In this document: piece after piece, positions 34,490-41,945 of the stretch
Layout: the number at the start of each line of letters is the position of its first letter
Position numbering within the stretch: position 1 is the first letter of the stretch
Source of the DNA: an uncultured Rivibacter sp.
GTDB lineage: Bacteria > Pseudomonadota > Gammaproteobacteria > Burkholderiales > Burkholderiaceae
Direction: 5' to 3'
DNA: 46,447 nt
Assembly (NCBI GenBank): GCA_946481025.1
Contig: CAMLNA010000017.1
Location: 1 to 46,447 of the forward strand
The notes under the pieces: model-generated
What the model was told of the DNA's origin: nothing
What the model saw: the letters and a program-made list of their open reading frames with translations, nothing else
Database searches by the model: none
Position numbers and translations under genes: made by a program

Positions 34490-37061
34490 GGCGGCCCCCG
34501 CGAAGCCCGGGGGGGCGCCCCGCGGGGGAGGCGGCGCCCCTTTGGAGCGCTACAACGCCAAGCGCGACTTCACGCGGACTTCGGAGCCGGTCGGCCGGCC
34601 GGCGCGGCGTCGCTCCCAGGGCCTTTGTTTCGTCATCCAGAAGCACTGGGCTTCACGGCTGCATTACGACTTCCGGCTCGAGCTCGACGGCGTGATGCTC
34701 AGCTGGGCCGTTCCCAAGGGGCCTTCATACGATCCGGCGGTGAAGTCCATGGCCATCCAGGTGGAGGACCATCCCCTCGGCTACAACAGCTTCGAGGGCA
34801 CGATCCCCAAGGGCCAGTACGGAGCCGGCGCCGTCATCGTGTGGGACCGGGGGACCTGGGAGCCCGTCGGCGACCCGCGCGAGGGCCTGGGCAAAGGCAA
34901 GCTCGCCTTCCGGCTGCACGGCGAGAAGCTCGCGGGACTGTGGGAGCTGGTGCGCATCTCGAAGCCCGGAGAATCCGCGCAGCCGCGCTGGCTGCTGCTC
35001 AAGAAGCGCGGTGACGAATGGGCCAGGCCCGTCTCCGAATACGACGTCATCACCGCGCTGCCGGACAGCGTGGTCCAGCATCCCCTGGGGCCGGTCGAAG
35101 AGCGCGAGCCGCGCGGCCGGACTGCCGCACCGCCGGCCGGAGTCGACCTGTCCCGGGCCGTGCCGGCCGCGCTGCCTGCCCGGTTGTCACCACAGCTGGC
35201 CACGCTGGTCGATGCGGCGCCGCCGTCCGGCCGGTGGGTGCTCGAGTCGAAACTGGACGGCTACCGCCTCCTGGCCCGCTGCGATGCCGGGGGCGTTCGC
35301 CTGTTCACCCGCAACGGCAACGACTGGACGCAGAGGCTGCGCGGCCTCGAGAAGGACGTTGCCGCCCTCGGCGTCACCGAAGGGTGGCTGGACGGCGAGA
35401 TCGTGGTGCTCAACGGGCAGGGCGCCCCCGACTTCAACCGGCTGCAGAACGCGATGGACAACAGCCGCACGAAAGAGGTCGTGTACTTCCTGTTCGACGT
35501 GCCCTTCGTGGGCGGCATGGACTTGCGGGAGGTGCCGCTCAGCTCGCGGCGGGAGGTCTTGCGCGAGCTGCTCTCCGGTCAGCGGCACAACGAGCGCGTG
35601 CGTTTCAGCGAAGCGTTCGAAGCCTCGCCGCAGGAGCTGCTGGAGGCCGCCTGCCGCATGGGCATCGAGGGGGTCATGCTCAAGCGCGCCGACGCACCCT
35701 ATGTCTGCGCCCGCACCGACACCTGGCTCAAGCTGAAGTGCCAGCGACGCCAGGAGTTCGTGGTGCACGGCTTCACCGACAGGACCGGCGCCGACAACGA
35801 GGTGGGCAGCCTCCTGCTCGGTTACCACGAGGACCGCCGGCTGCGCCACGCCGGATCGGTGGGCACCGGCTGGGACCATGCGACCGGACGCGAGCTCCAC
35901 CGGGTGTTGTCACGCCTGGAGGTCGCGCAGCCGGCGGTGGACGAGCGCACCGTGAAGGCCGGGCGATGGTCTCGGCGGGGCGCCGGTGCACTGCGCTGGG
36001 TGCAGCCCTCCACCGTGGTCGAGGTGGCGTTCGGCGAGTGGACCCCCGACGGCCACGTGCGCCATGCCTCGTTCCGAGGCGTGCGCACCGACAAGCCGGC
36101 CTCGAACATCGTGCGCGAACGGCCGCGTGGAATCGTGCCGCAGGCAGCCGCGCCCGCCGAGCCGGTGAAGGGCAGTGTCAGGGTCACCCACCCCGAACGC
36201 ATCATCGACCCGTCGACCGGCTTCAGGAAGGTGGAGCTGGTGCGCTACTACGAAGGCATTGCCGAGCGAATGCTGCCGCACCTGAAGGACCGCCCGGTCT
36301 CGCTGGTGCGTGCGCCCGAAGGCATCGCGGGGCAGCTGTTCTTCCAGAAGCACCCCGAGACCCGCATGCCGGGTCTCACCGAACTCGACCCCGGGCTGTG
36401 GCCCGGCCATGACGCGCTGCTGGCGGTGGACAGCGTGCAGGCGCTGGCCTTCGCGGCCCAGATGAACGTGGTGGAGTTCCACACCTGGAACTCGACGGCC
36501 CGGCGCATCGACCAGCCCGACCGCGTGGTGTTCGACCTCGACCCCGGCGAAGGCGTCTCATGGAGCCAGCTGCAGGAGGCGGCCATGCTCACCCGGGCCA
36601 TGCTCGACGAACTGGGCCTCCTGTCATGGCTGAAGACTTCGGGCGGCAAGGGCTTGCACGTGGTCGTGCCGCTCACGCCGCGTCTCGACGACGAGACCGT
36701 CAAGGGGTTCTCCCAGGCGGTCGTGGTGCACATGGCCAAGGCCATCCCGCAGCGTTTTGTCGCCAAGGCGGGGGCGTCCAACCGGGTCGGCAAGGTCTTC
36801 ATCGACTACCTGCGCAACGGCCACGGCCAGACCACCGTGGCCGCCTTCTCGGCGCGGGCCCGCCGCGGACTCGGCGTCTCGATGCCGGTGGCCTGGGAGC
36901 AACTTCACGAACTCAAGAGCGCTGCCCAGTGGAGCATCGCGACGGCCCGCGAATACCTGTCGTTCCAGCAGGACGATCCGTGGCAGGACTACTGGCAGGC
37001 CCGCCAGACGCTCACCCGGCCCATGAAGGTGCTCGGATTCCAGCCCAAGCGCCGGGCGTGA
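34452..37061 (+). CDS. ligD: DNA ligase D (NHEJ), PE–LIG–POL
   Basis: An 869-residue multifunctional enzyme for bacterial non-homologous end joining. The N-terminal 3'-phosphoesterase (about 35-190) has RLHYDFRLELDG and EDHPLGYNSFEG. The ATP-dependent ligase (about 240-540) has the adenylated Lys267 in ESKLDGYRL, DGEIVVL, EGVMLKR and WLKLK. The C-terminal primase-polymerase (about 580-869) has FDLDPGEGVSW with metal ligands Asp695 and Asp697, SGGKGLHVVVPL and PQRFV. The domain order is that of P. aeruginosa LigD. Its usual partner Ku is not in the window. The N-terminal 30 residues are a Lys/Ala/Gly-rich extension. Confidence 0.95.
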   Translation: MPAASRRRKAAAEAAPAKPGGAPRGGGGAPLERYNAKRDFTRTSEPVGRPARRRSQGLCFVIQKHWASRLHYDFRLELDGVMLSWAVPKGPSYDPAVKSMAIQVEDHPLGYNSFEGTIPKGQYGAGAVIVWDRGTWEPVGDPREGLGKGKLAFRLHGEKLAGLWELVRISKPGESAQPRWLLLKKRGDEWARPVSEYDVITALPDSVVQHPLGPVEEREPRGRTAAPPAGVDLSRAVPAALPARLSPQLATLVDAAPPSGRWVLESKLDGYRLLARCDAGGVRLFTRNGNDWTQRLRGLEKDVAALGVTEGWLDGEIVVLNGQGAPDFNRLQNAMDNSRTKEVVYFLFDVPFVGGMDLREVPLSSRREVLRELLSGQRHNERVRFSEAFEASPQELLEAACRMGIEGVMLKRADAPYVCARTDTWLKLKCQRRQEFVVHGFTDRTGADNEVGSLLLGYHEDRRLRHAGSVGTGWDHATGRELHRVLSRLEVAQPAVDERTVKAGRWSRRGAGALRWVQPSTVVEVAFGEWTPDGHVRHASFRGVRTDKPASNIVRERPRGIVPQAAAPAEPVKGSVRVTHPERIIDPSTGFRKVELVRYYEGIAERMLPHLKDRPVSLVRAPEGIAGQLFFQKHPETRMPGLTELDPGLWPGHDALLAVDSVQALAFAAQMNVVEFHTWNSTARRIDQPDRVVFDLDPGEGVSWSQLQEAAMLTRAMLDELGLLSWLKTSGGKGLHVVVPLTPRLDDETVKGFSQAVVVHMAKAIPQRFVAKAGASNRVGKVFIDYLRNGHGQTTVAAFSARARRGLGVSMPVAWEQLHELKSAAQWSIATAREYLSFQQDDPWQDYWQARQTLTRPMKVLGFQPKRRA

Positions 37062-37172
37062 CGGGACGTCGCCCCCCAAACCTGTCATCGGGCTGCCACA
37101 AATTCGGGCGACCGAACGGGATTCCATGGCCGGCGCGGCCTCCCGCACACCATGCACGGGCACTTCACAGGT

Positions 37173-37194
37173 TTGTCCACAGCTTGTGTGGACA
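37173..37194. promoter_or_regulatory. Inverted repeat resembling paired DnaA boxes
   Basis: TGTCCACA (37174-37181) and TGTGGACA (37187-37194) form a perfect eight-base inverted repeat with the five-base centre GCTTG. Each arm extended by one base is close to the DnaA box TTATCCACA. It lies in the 207-base gap between ligD and the acetyltransferase, 75 bases before the latter. It could be an operator, a DnaA-responsive site or a ligD end hairpin. Confidence 0.45.
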
Positions 37195-37268
37195 GTGTGG
37201 CCGCGCAGCCCACGCGGAGCCCGGTTCCGGTGGCGCATACCGGACGACGGATGGCACAGTCCATCCCC

Positions 37269-37730
37269 ATGCAGATCCAGACCCGAATCGATGACTTGTC
37301 CTCGCCCGAGGTGCAGGCGCTCGTTGCGGAGCACCTCGCCGGCATGCACGGCAACTCTCCGCCGGGGCAGGTCCATGCGCTCGCGCTGGACGCCTTGAGA
37401 GGCGCCGACGTCACGTTCTGGTCCGCCTGGCGCGGCCCGCAGCTCTGCGGATGCGGTGCGCTGAAGTCGCTGGACGCCTCCAGCGGCGAAGTGAAGTCCA
37501 TGAGAACGCGCGCCGCCTTCCTCCGCCAGGGGGTCGGCCAGGCCGTTCTCGACGCGATCATCCGGACGGCCCGCGAGCGAGGGTACAGGCGGCTGTACCT
37601 TGAAACCGGAACCGGTGCGGCGTTCGCGGCAGCGCATGCCCTGTACCTGCGCAACGGCTTCGAATGGGGCAGTCGCTTCGGCAGCTATGCCGCCACCGAC
37701 TTCAATGCCTTCATGGAGAAGACGCTCTGA
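37269..37730 (+). CDS. GNAT-family N-acetyltransferase
   Basis: A 153-residue acetyltransferase. The acetyl-CoA loop appears as RQGVGQAVLDAIIRTARERG, preceded by the strand GEVKSMRTRAAFL and followed by RLYLETGTGAAFAAAHALYLRNGFEWGSRFGSY, the usual C-terminal part. N-terminal residues IDDLSSPEVQALVAEHL resemble the YnaC/PhnO-like small GNAT group; the substrate is unknown. I chose the ATG at 37269; another in-frame ATG at 37251 is possible, and neither has a strong ribosome site. It lies 35 bases before the glutaredoxin gene and may be co-transcribed with it. Confidence 0.88.
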   Translation: MQIQTRIDDLSSPEVQALVAEHLAGMHGNSPPGQVHALALDALRGADVTFWSAWRGPQLCGCGALKSLDASSGEVKSMRTRAAFLRQGVGQAVLDAIIRTARERGYRRLYLETGTGAAFAAAHALYLRNGFEWGSRFGSYAATDFNAFMEKTL

Positions 37731-37765
37731 GCAGGCCTGAGCTTTGCCGGTCCTACACTTCCCGC

Positions 37766-38008
37766 ATGAAGCTCAACATCGTCGTGTACTCCAAGTCCCA
37801 CTGCCCGCAATGCGACACGGCCAAGATGCTGCTCAAGTCGCGCACGCTCGACTTCGAAGAAGTCCGCATCGACGACGAGGCCGAGCGGCAGGCGTTTTTC
37901 GCGAAGTGCGGCCCTGCCGTGCGGCAGATGCCGCAGGTCTTCATCAACGATCAGCGGGTGGGTGGCGTGGCCGGGCTGCAGGCGGCTCTGGCGCAGCTGG
38001 GGCGATAG
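37766..38008 (+). CDS. Glutaredoxin-family protein
   Basis: An 80-residue thioredoxin-fold protein. The redox motif is C13-P-Q-C16 after the first strand NIVVYSKS. The cis-Pro is in RQMPQVFIND, and VGGVAGLQAAL forms the glutathione-binding helix start. It reduces disulphides or glutathionylated proteins; CPQC rather than CPYC suggests a NrdH- or GrxC-like variant. The ATG at 37766 puts the CxxC at the usual distance from the N-terminus; a frame extending to 37664 overlaps the acetyltransferase and is not needed. Confidence 0.9.
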   Translation: MKLNIVVYSKSHCPQCDTAKMLLKSRTLDFEEVRIDDEAERQAFFAKCGPAVRQMPQVFINDQRVGGVAGLQAALAQLGR

Positions 38009-38034
38009 AGCCTCGCGGGAGGGGGCAGGGGGCA

Positions 38035-38040
38035 TACAAT
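38035..38040 (+). promoter_or_regulatory. Possible -10 box before the sigma factor leader
   Basis: TACAAT matches the sigma-70 -10 box in five of six positions and sits in CATACAATCCGCG, a context frequent in Burkholderiales promoters. No good -35 box is present 16-18 bases upstream. If used, transcription would start near 38046 and leave a leader of about 255 bases. Confidence 0.35.
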
Positions 38041-38042
38041 CC

Positions 38043-38205
38043 GCGACTTCCGCCGCGCATTGCTCACTGGCGCGGCGAAGTCGCCTGACACGGCGCCGGC
38101 CCCGTTCAATGCCGCACGCCACACCGACCGCTCCCGGTCTCCTGGTGGTCAGCCTCACCCAGCGGCGAGCCTCATCTCCGGTCTGCTCTCCTCGTCGAGA
38201 CCGGA
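38043..38205 (+). ncRNA. Hairpin-rich leader of the sigma factor mRNA (candidate)
   Basis: GCGACTTCCGCCGCGC (38043-38058) pairs with GCGCGGCGAAGTCGC (38070-38084) as a 15-pair stem with one bulged C and an 11-base loop. Further on, CCGGTCTC (38134-38141) and TCCGGTCT (38177-38184) can each pair with the same partner around 38197-38205, giving two mutually exclusive stems. This suggests an RNA switch in the 5' leader, but the region is also open in the sigma factor frame, so it could instead be N-terminal coding sequence. Confidence 0.4.
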
Positions 38206-38299
38206 ACCCATACCGGCCGCGGCAATGCTCGCCCCGGGTCCAGGACCTGCAGGCCACTGTGCCGGCAAGTCCGACAACTCCTCGACGCCGCCTTCGAAC

Positions 38300-40336
38300 A
38301 TGACCACCAAACGCCAGAAGCCGATCACCGTCCAGCCTGGGAAGCCCATGGTTGCCCCCCCTGCGCAGGCGCTGCCCGGCGACATGGCGCCCACCGAAAG
38401 GGTGAAGCCATTGCGAGTGAAGGTGCCGCGCTCCAAGGTGCGTGCGCTGAACCGGGAGTTTGGCCTGGACGTGACCCGCCTGACCAGCGATGAGGCAGCC
38501 AGGCGCCGCAGCGACCTGAAGGCCTTGCTCAAGATGGGCAAGGCCCGGGGCTACCTGACGCAGCAGGAAGTCAACGACCATCTGCCGGAGAACCTGGTCG
38601 ATGCCGAAGGGCTCGAAGCGATCGGGAAGATGCTCGCCGACATGGGCGTCGCGGTGTATGAAAAGGCGCCCGATGCGGCCGCGCTGCTCGTTGCGGGCGG
38701 CGCCGGCACCGCGGCGACCGAGGAGGATGCCGAAGAAGCCGCGGAGGTGGCGCTGTCGGCGGCCGACTCCGAGTTCGGTCGCACCACCGACCCCGTTCGC
38801 CTGTACATGCGTGAAATGGGCGCCTTCGAGCTGCTGACGCGCGAAGGCGAGATCGAGATCTGCAAGCGCATCGAAGGCGGCCAGCAAGCCATGATGCACG
38901 CCATCTCCGGCGCCCCGGCGGTCATGGCCGAGATCCTGGCGCTCGGTGACAGGATCGCCGCCGGCGACGTCGGCATCTCGGAGGTCGTCGATCGCATCGT
39001 CGTGGCCGGCGAGGCCGATGACTACGTCGCCGAAGAGGACGTGGACTCGTTCGACGACGGCGACGACGAAGACGATGGCGAAGGCAGCGGTGCGAGCAAG
39101 GCCATGACCCGGCGGCTCGAAGAACTCAGGATCACCGCGCTCGAGGCCTTTGCATCCCTGCGCGTCGGCTTCGACCAGCTGAGGCGCGCATTCGAGAAGG
39201 GCGGCTGCGGCTGTGCCGCGTACCGCAAGGCGCAGCAGGCGCTCAGCGACCAGCTGATGGGCATCCGCTTCACCGTCAAGACGATCGATCGCCTGTGCGG
39301 CCTGCTGCGTTTTCAGGTCGAGAGCGTGCGCCGGTGCGAGCGCGACATCCGCAAGATCGCGGTGGACAAGTGCGGCATGCCTCAAGAGCGCTTCATCGAA
39401 CGGTTCCCGCCGAATGCGCTGAACCTGGCCTGGGTGGACCACGAGGCTGCCGCGGGCAGCCCGTATGGCGCCATGCTGAGGCGCAACGCGCCGGCCATCC
39501 ATGAACTGCAGGCGCGACTGGTCGACCTGCAGTTCAAGGCCGTGGTGCCGTTCGAAGAGCTGAAGGCGATCCACCTGAAGATGGAGGAAGGGGAGCGGTC
39601 GTCGCTCGCCGCCAAGGCAGAACTGGTCGAGGCCAACCTGCGCCTCGTGATTTCCATCGCCAAGAAGTACACCAACCGCGGCATGCTGTTCCTCGACCTG
39701 ATCCAGGAGGGCAACTTCGGGCTGATGAAGGCGGTGGAGAAGTTCGAGTACCGCCGGGGCTTCAAGTTTTCGACCTACGCCACCTGGTGGATCCGCCAGG
39801 CAGTCACCCGAGCGATCGCCGACCAGGCCCGGATCATCCGGGTCCCGGTGCACATGATCGAGTCGGTCAACAAGCTGAATCGCGTCACCCGTGCGCACCT
39901 GCATGAATTCGGTGTCGAGCCCGACGTCGCCACCATCGCGCAGCTGCTGGCCATCCCGCAGGCGAAGGTGCTCCAGATCATGAAGATCGCCAAGGAGCCG
40001 GTTTCACTGGAGCTGCCGGTCGGTGACGAAGGCGACACCACCCTGGGAGACCTCATCGAGGACTCCGGCAGCGTCGCGCCGATGGAAGCGGCGATGCAGT
40101 CGAGCCTGCGCGCCGTGGTCGGCGAGATGCTCGACGGACTGTCGCCCCGCGAAGCCAAGATCCTGCGCATGAGGTTCGGCATCGACATGAGCACCGACCA
40201 CACCCTCGAGGAGGTGGGCCGGCAATTCGACGTGACCCGCGAGCGGGTTCGCCAGATCGAAGCGAAGGCCATGCGCAAGCTGAAGCATCCAAGCCACTCG
40301 GAGAAGCTTCGCGCCTTCATCGACTCAGTGGACTAA
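38300..40336 (+). CDS. rpoD: RNA polymerase sigma-70 factor, RpoD type (probably a second copy)
   Basis: A 678-residue group 1 sigma factor. Region 1.1 (about 60-130) and region 1.2 with [21 protein letters not shown] are present, then an acidic insert ([17 protein letters not shown], about 235-260) and the large non-conserved domain. Region 2 (about 450-515) has [20 protein letters not shown]. Region 3 contains [13 protein letters not shown], and region 4 ends with [20 protein letters not shown]. Several positions normally invariant in betaproteobacterial RpoD differ: ARIIRVP for [17 protein letters not shown] for SMETPIGDDD, VTRAIAD for ITRSIAD. The usual neighbour dnaG is absent. I infer a diverged paralogue. 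The ATG at 38300 has no clear ribosome site. Confidence 0.85.
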   Translation: MTTKRQKPITVQPGKPMVAPPAQALPGDMAPTERVKPLRVKVPRSKVRALNREFGLDVTRLTSDEAARRRSDLKALLKMGKARGYLTQQEVNDHLPENLVDAEGLEAIGKMLADMGVAVYEKAPDAAALLVAGGAGTAATEEDAEEAAEVALSAADSEFGRTTDPVRLYMREMGAFELLTREGEIEICKRIEGGQQAMMHAISGAPAVMAEILALGDRIAAGDVGISEVVDRIVVAGEADDYVAEEDVDSFDDGDDEDDGEGSGASKAMTRRLEELRITALEAFASLRVGFDQLRRAFEKGGCGCAAYRKAQQALSDQLMGIRFTVKTIDRLCGLLRFQVESVRRCERDIRKIAVDKCGMPQERFIERFPPNALNLAWVDHEAAAGSPYGAMLRRNAPAIHELQARLVDLQFKAVVPFEELKAIHLKMEEGERSSLAAKAELVEANLRLVISIAKKYTNRGMLFLDLIQEGNFGLMKAVEKFEYRRGFKFSTYATWWIRQAVTRAIADQARIIRVPVHMIESVNKLNRVTRAHLHEFGVEPDVATIAQLLAIPQAKVLQIMKIAKEPVSLELPVGDEGDTTLGDLIEDSGSVAPMEAAMQSSLRAVVGEMLDGLSPREAKILRMRFGIDMSTDHTLEEVGRQFDVTRERVRQIEAKAMRKLKHPSHSEKLRAFIDSVD

Positions 40337-40351
40337 GGGCGCACCCGGCCT

Positions 40352-41365
40352 TCAGGCCGTCGCGGTCAGCGTCATCAGGACGTCCGCGTACCAGGCGCAG
40401 TTCAACCCGAGCGATTCGTCCTGGGACCGGTCGCGGGTGCGCATGTCCATGCGGGTCGAGTGCACGCCCAGCAGCTGCCACGGCAATGACGTGCCTTCAG
40501 CGGATTCGCGGGTCCGGCGCCGCAGGACGGGCGCCCCGCTGCTGCCGCGGTGAGTCCGGGCATCGGTGAGAAAGCAGCCTTGCTGCTGGAATCGCACCCC
40601 GTAGGCTGATGCGATGGACGCGCTTCGGGCGACCGCCAGATGGTGGATGGTGTCGTGAAATCCCAGCGGAAATCCGACGATCGTCAACGCGTCGCCCACC
40701 GAAACCGCCTCGCCTTGCGGCTCGAGGTGGGTCTCATCGAAGGCCCGGTACACGGCACCTGCCGGCAGCTCGTCCACGCGAACTTCGAGTGCCGCGACAT
40801 CAACGCTGCCGCCGCTGTCGGTGGCCTCGCGCCACTGCCCGAGCTCGTTGCGGTAGAGCGGAATCGAGCAGATGGCGAACTGCGTCAGGTCGTGCGTGTC
40901 GGTGTGCAGCTCGATCTCGATGCGATCGGGGAAGTGCCCGCTCGAAGCGTCGGAGAACACATGCCGGTTGGTCACGACGAACAGCTGCTGGCCGCGCCGG
41001 AAGAAGAAGCCGCTGGCGCCGGCGAGCAGCCGCGGGCCGAGGAAGGTGGTGATCCGCGTGGCCGTGAGCAGCAGGGGGTCGGGCGTGGCAGCGGCGGCCC
41101 GGGGGTCGCCAGGATTGCCGCCGCTCGCCAGCACCGCGTGGTACCGGGCAACGTCCCGTTCGAACGTGTTCAGCACAAGGTCCGAAATGTCGGCGTGCAG
41201 CATGACGGTGCGCGCAGCCTCGGCATGGGATTCGAACGACGCCGTGAGTCGCGTCCGCGCCTGCGGCGGCAGCGCCTGCACCAGCGCAGGCAGGAGGGCA
41301 TCGAGCGTCACGAGGCTGCCCTTGAGTTCGCAGATGCGCTCGGTGGCTTCTTGCAGGTTCTTCAA
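40352..41365 (-). CDS. Intracellular trypsin-like serine protease with N-terminal helical domain
   Basis: A 337-residue protein. The first 110 residues are helical (KNLQEATERICELKGSLVTL and so on), with no signal peptide, so it should be cytoplasmic. Residues about 115-330 form a trypsin-like domain with triad candidates His135 (VTNRHVF), Asp189 (SVDVAALEV) and Ser276 (HRGSSGAPV); GSSGAP replaces the usual GNSGGP. The start is TTG at 41365, eight bases after GGAGG. A longer frame to ATG at 41425 was rejected because its first 20 codons run through the terminator of the upstream cold-shock gene. The substrate is unknown. It converges on rpoD with 15 bases between. Confidence 0.78.
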   Translation of the reverse strand: MKNLQEATERICELKGSLVTLDALLPALVQALPPQARTRLTASFESHAEAARTVMLHADISDLVLNTFERDVARYHAVLASGGNPGDPRAAAATPDPLLLTATRITTFLGPRLLAGASGFFFRRGQQLFVVTNRHVFSDASSGHFPDRIEIELHTDTHDLTQFAICSIPLYRNELGQWREATDSGGSVDVAALEVRVDELPAGAVYRAFDETHLEPQGEAVSVGDALTIVGFPLGFHDTIHHLAVARSASIASAYGVRFQQQGCFLTDARTHRGSSGAPVLRRRTRESAEGTSLPWQLLGVHSTRMDMRTRDRSQDESLGLNCAWYADVLMTLTATA

Positions 41366-41387
41366 GGCGGGCGCCTCCAGGAACGAC

Positions 41388-41410
41388 AAAGCGCGGCCGA
41401 GCCGCGCTTT
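41388..41410 (-). terminator. Rho-independent terminator of the cold-shock gene
   Basis: AAAGCGCGGC (41388-41397) and GCCGCGCTTT (41401-41410) form a perfect ten-pair stem with a three-base loop; on the minus strand the stem ends in TTTGTCGTT. It lies 50 bases after the cold-shock stop codon. It overlaps the longest possible reading frame of the protease and so rules out the ATG at 41425 as that gene's start. Confidence 0.85.
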
Positions 41411-41459
41411 GAGGGGGACCATCAAGGATCGGATGGGCTTGCGCCCCCCGGGTGAGCCG

Positions 41460-41672
41460 TCAGTCGAGGCTTCGGATGTTCGAAGCCTGCGGGCCCTTCT
41501 GGCCCTGGGTCACTTCGAACTGCACCCGCTGGTTCTCGGTCAGCGTCTTGAAGCCGCCGCCCTGGATTTCCTTGAAGTGGGCGAACAGGTCCTTGCCGCC
41601 GTCATCGGGAGCGATGAAGCCGAAGCCCTTGCCTTCGTTGAACCATTTCACGGTGCCGGTTTGAGTCGTCAT
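41460..41672 (-). CDS. Cold-shock domain protein (CspA family)
   Basis: A 70-residue single-stranded nucleic acid-binding OB-fold protein that acts as an RNA chaperone. [16 protein letters not shown] contains RNP1 (KGFGFI), and DLFAHF is the RNP2 motif, in which Val is replaced by Leu and the usual His-Phe pair is kept. It ends [12 protein letters not shown] as usual. GAAGGA precedes the ATG at 41672. A strong terminator follows. The 273-base divergent gap to the helicase is long enough for the extended, structured 5' leader typical of cold-shock mRNAs. Confidence 0.95.
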   Translation of the reverse strand: MTTQTGTVKWFNEGKGFGFIAPDDGGKDLFAHFKEIQGGGFKTLTENQRVQFEVTQGQKGPQASNIRSLD

Positions 41673-41706
41673 GTCGGATTCCTTCCGTAGTTGCAGGAGC
41701 AAAAGC

Positions 41707-41772
41707 GCGTCCTGCGAAGAGACGCCAAGAAGATCTTCACGGGGGGATTCGACACGATCGCCGGCAGGACGC
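41707..41772 (-). promoter_or_regulatory. Inverted repeat in the cold-shock leader
   Basis: GCGTCCTGC (41707-41715) and GCAGGACGC (41764-41772) are perfectly complementary over nine bases, separated by 48 bases. In the cold-shock mRNA they could form a long-range stem ending about 35 bases before the start codon. Function is speculative. Confidence 0.3.
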
Positions 41773-41921
41773 CGGTGCGGGAGGAAAGACCTATGTGCGG
41801 ACGGTCTTGTGCATATCAGCCGGCGGATGGTACGCGATCGAGCCCGTGCGCGCTGCACTATCTCGTGAAGAGGGCCAAACGGACTTCACGAATGCCGGCC
41901 GGCCGCACGGCTGAAGGGTGC

Positions 41922-41937
41922 CTGTACGCGTATACAG
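41922..41937 (+). promoter_or_regulatory. LexA (SOS) box
   Basis: CTGTACGCGTATACAG matches the consensus CTGT-N8-ACAG exactly, and the bases after it (TA) also fit the wider consensus TACTGT-N8-ACAGTA. It ends eight bases before the helicase ATG, so LexA bound here would block transcription or initiation of that gene. Confidence 0.85.
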
Positions 41938-41945
41938 TACCGGCC

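Noticed and set aside
37062..37268. A replication origin suggested by the paired DnaA-like boxes
   Set aside because: There are only two boxes, no AT-rich unwinding region, and no dnaA, dnaN or gidA nearby.
38060..38299. An N-terminal extension of the sigma factor from TTG at 38060 or ATG at 38225
   Set aside because: The translation is Pro/Ser/Gly-rich without sigma factor similarity, and neither start has a ribosome site; kept only as an alternative to the leader RNA idea.
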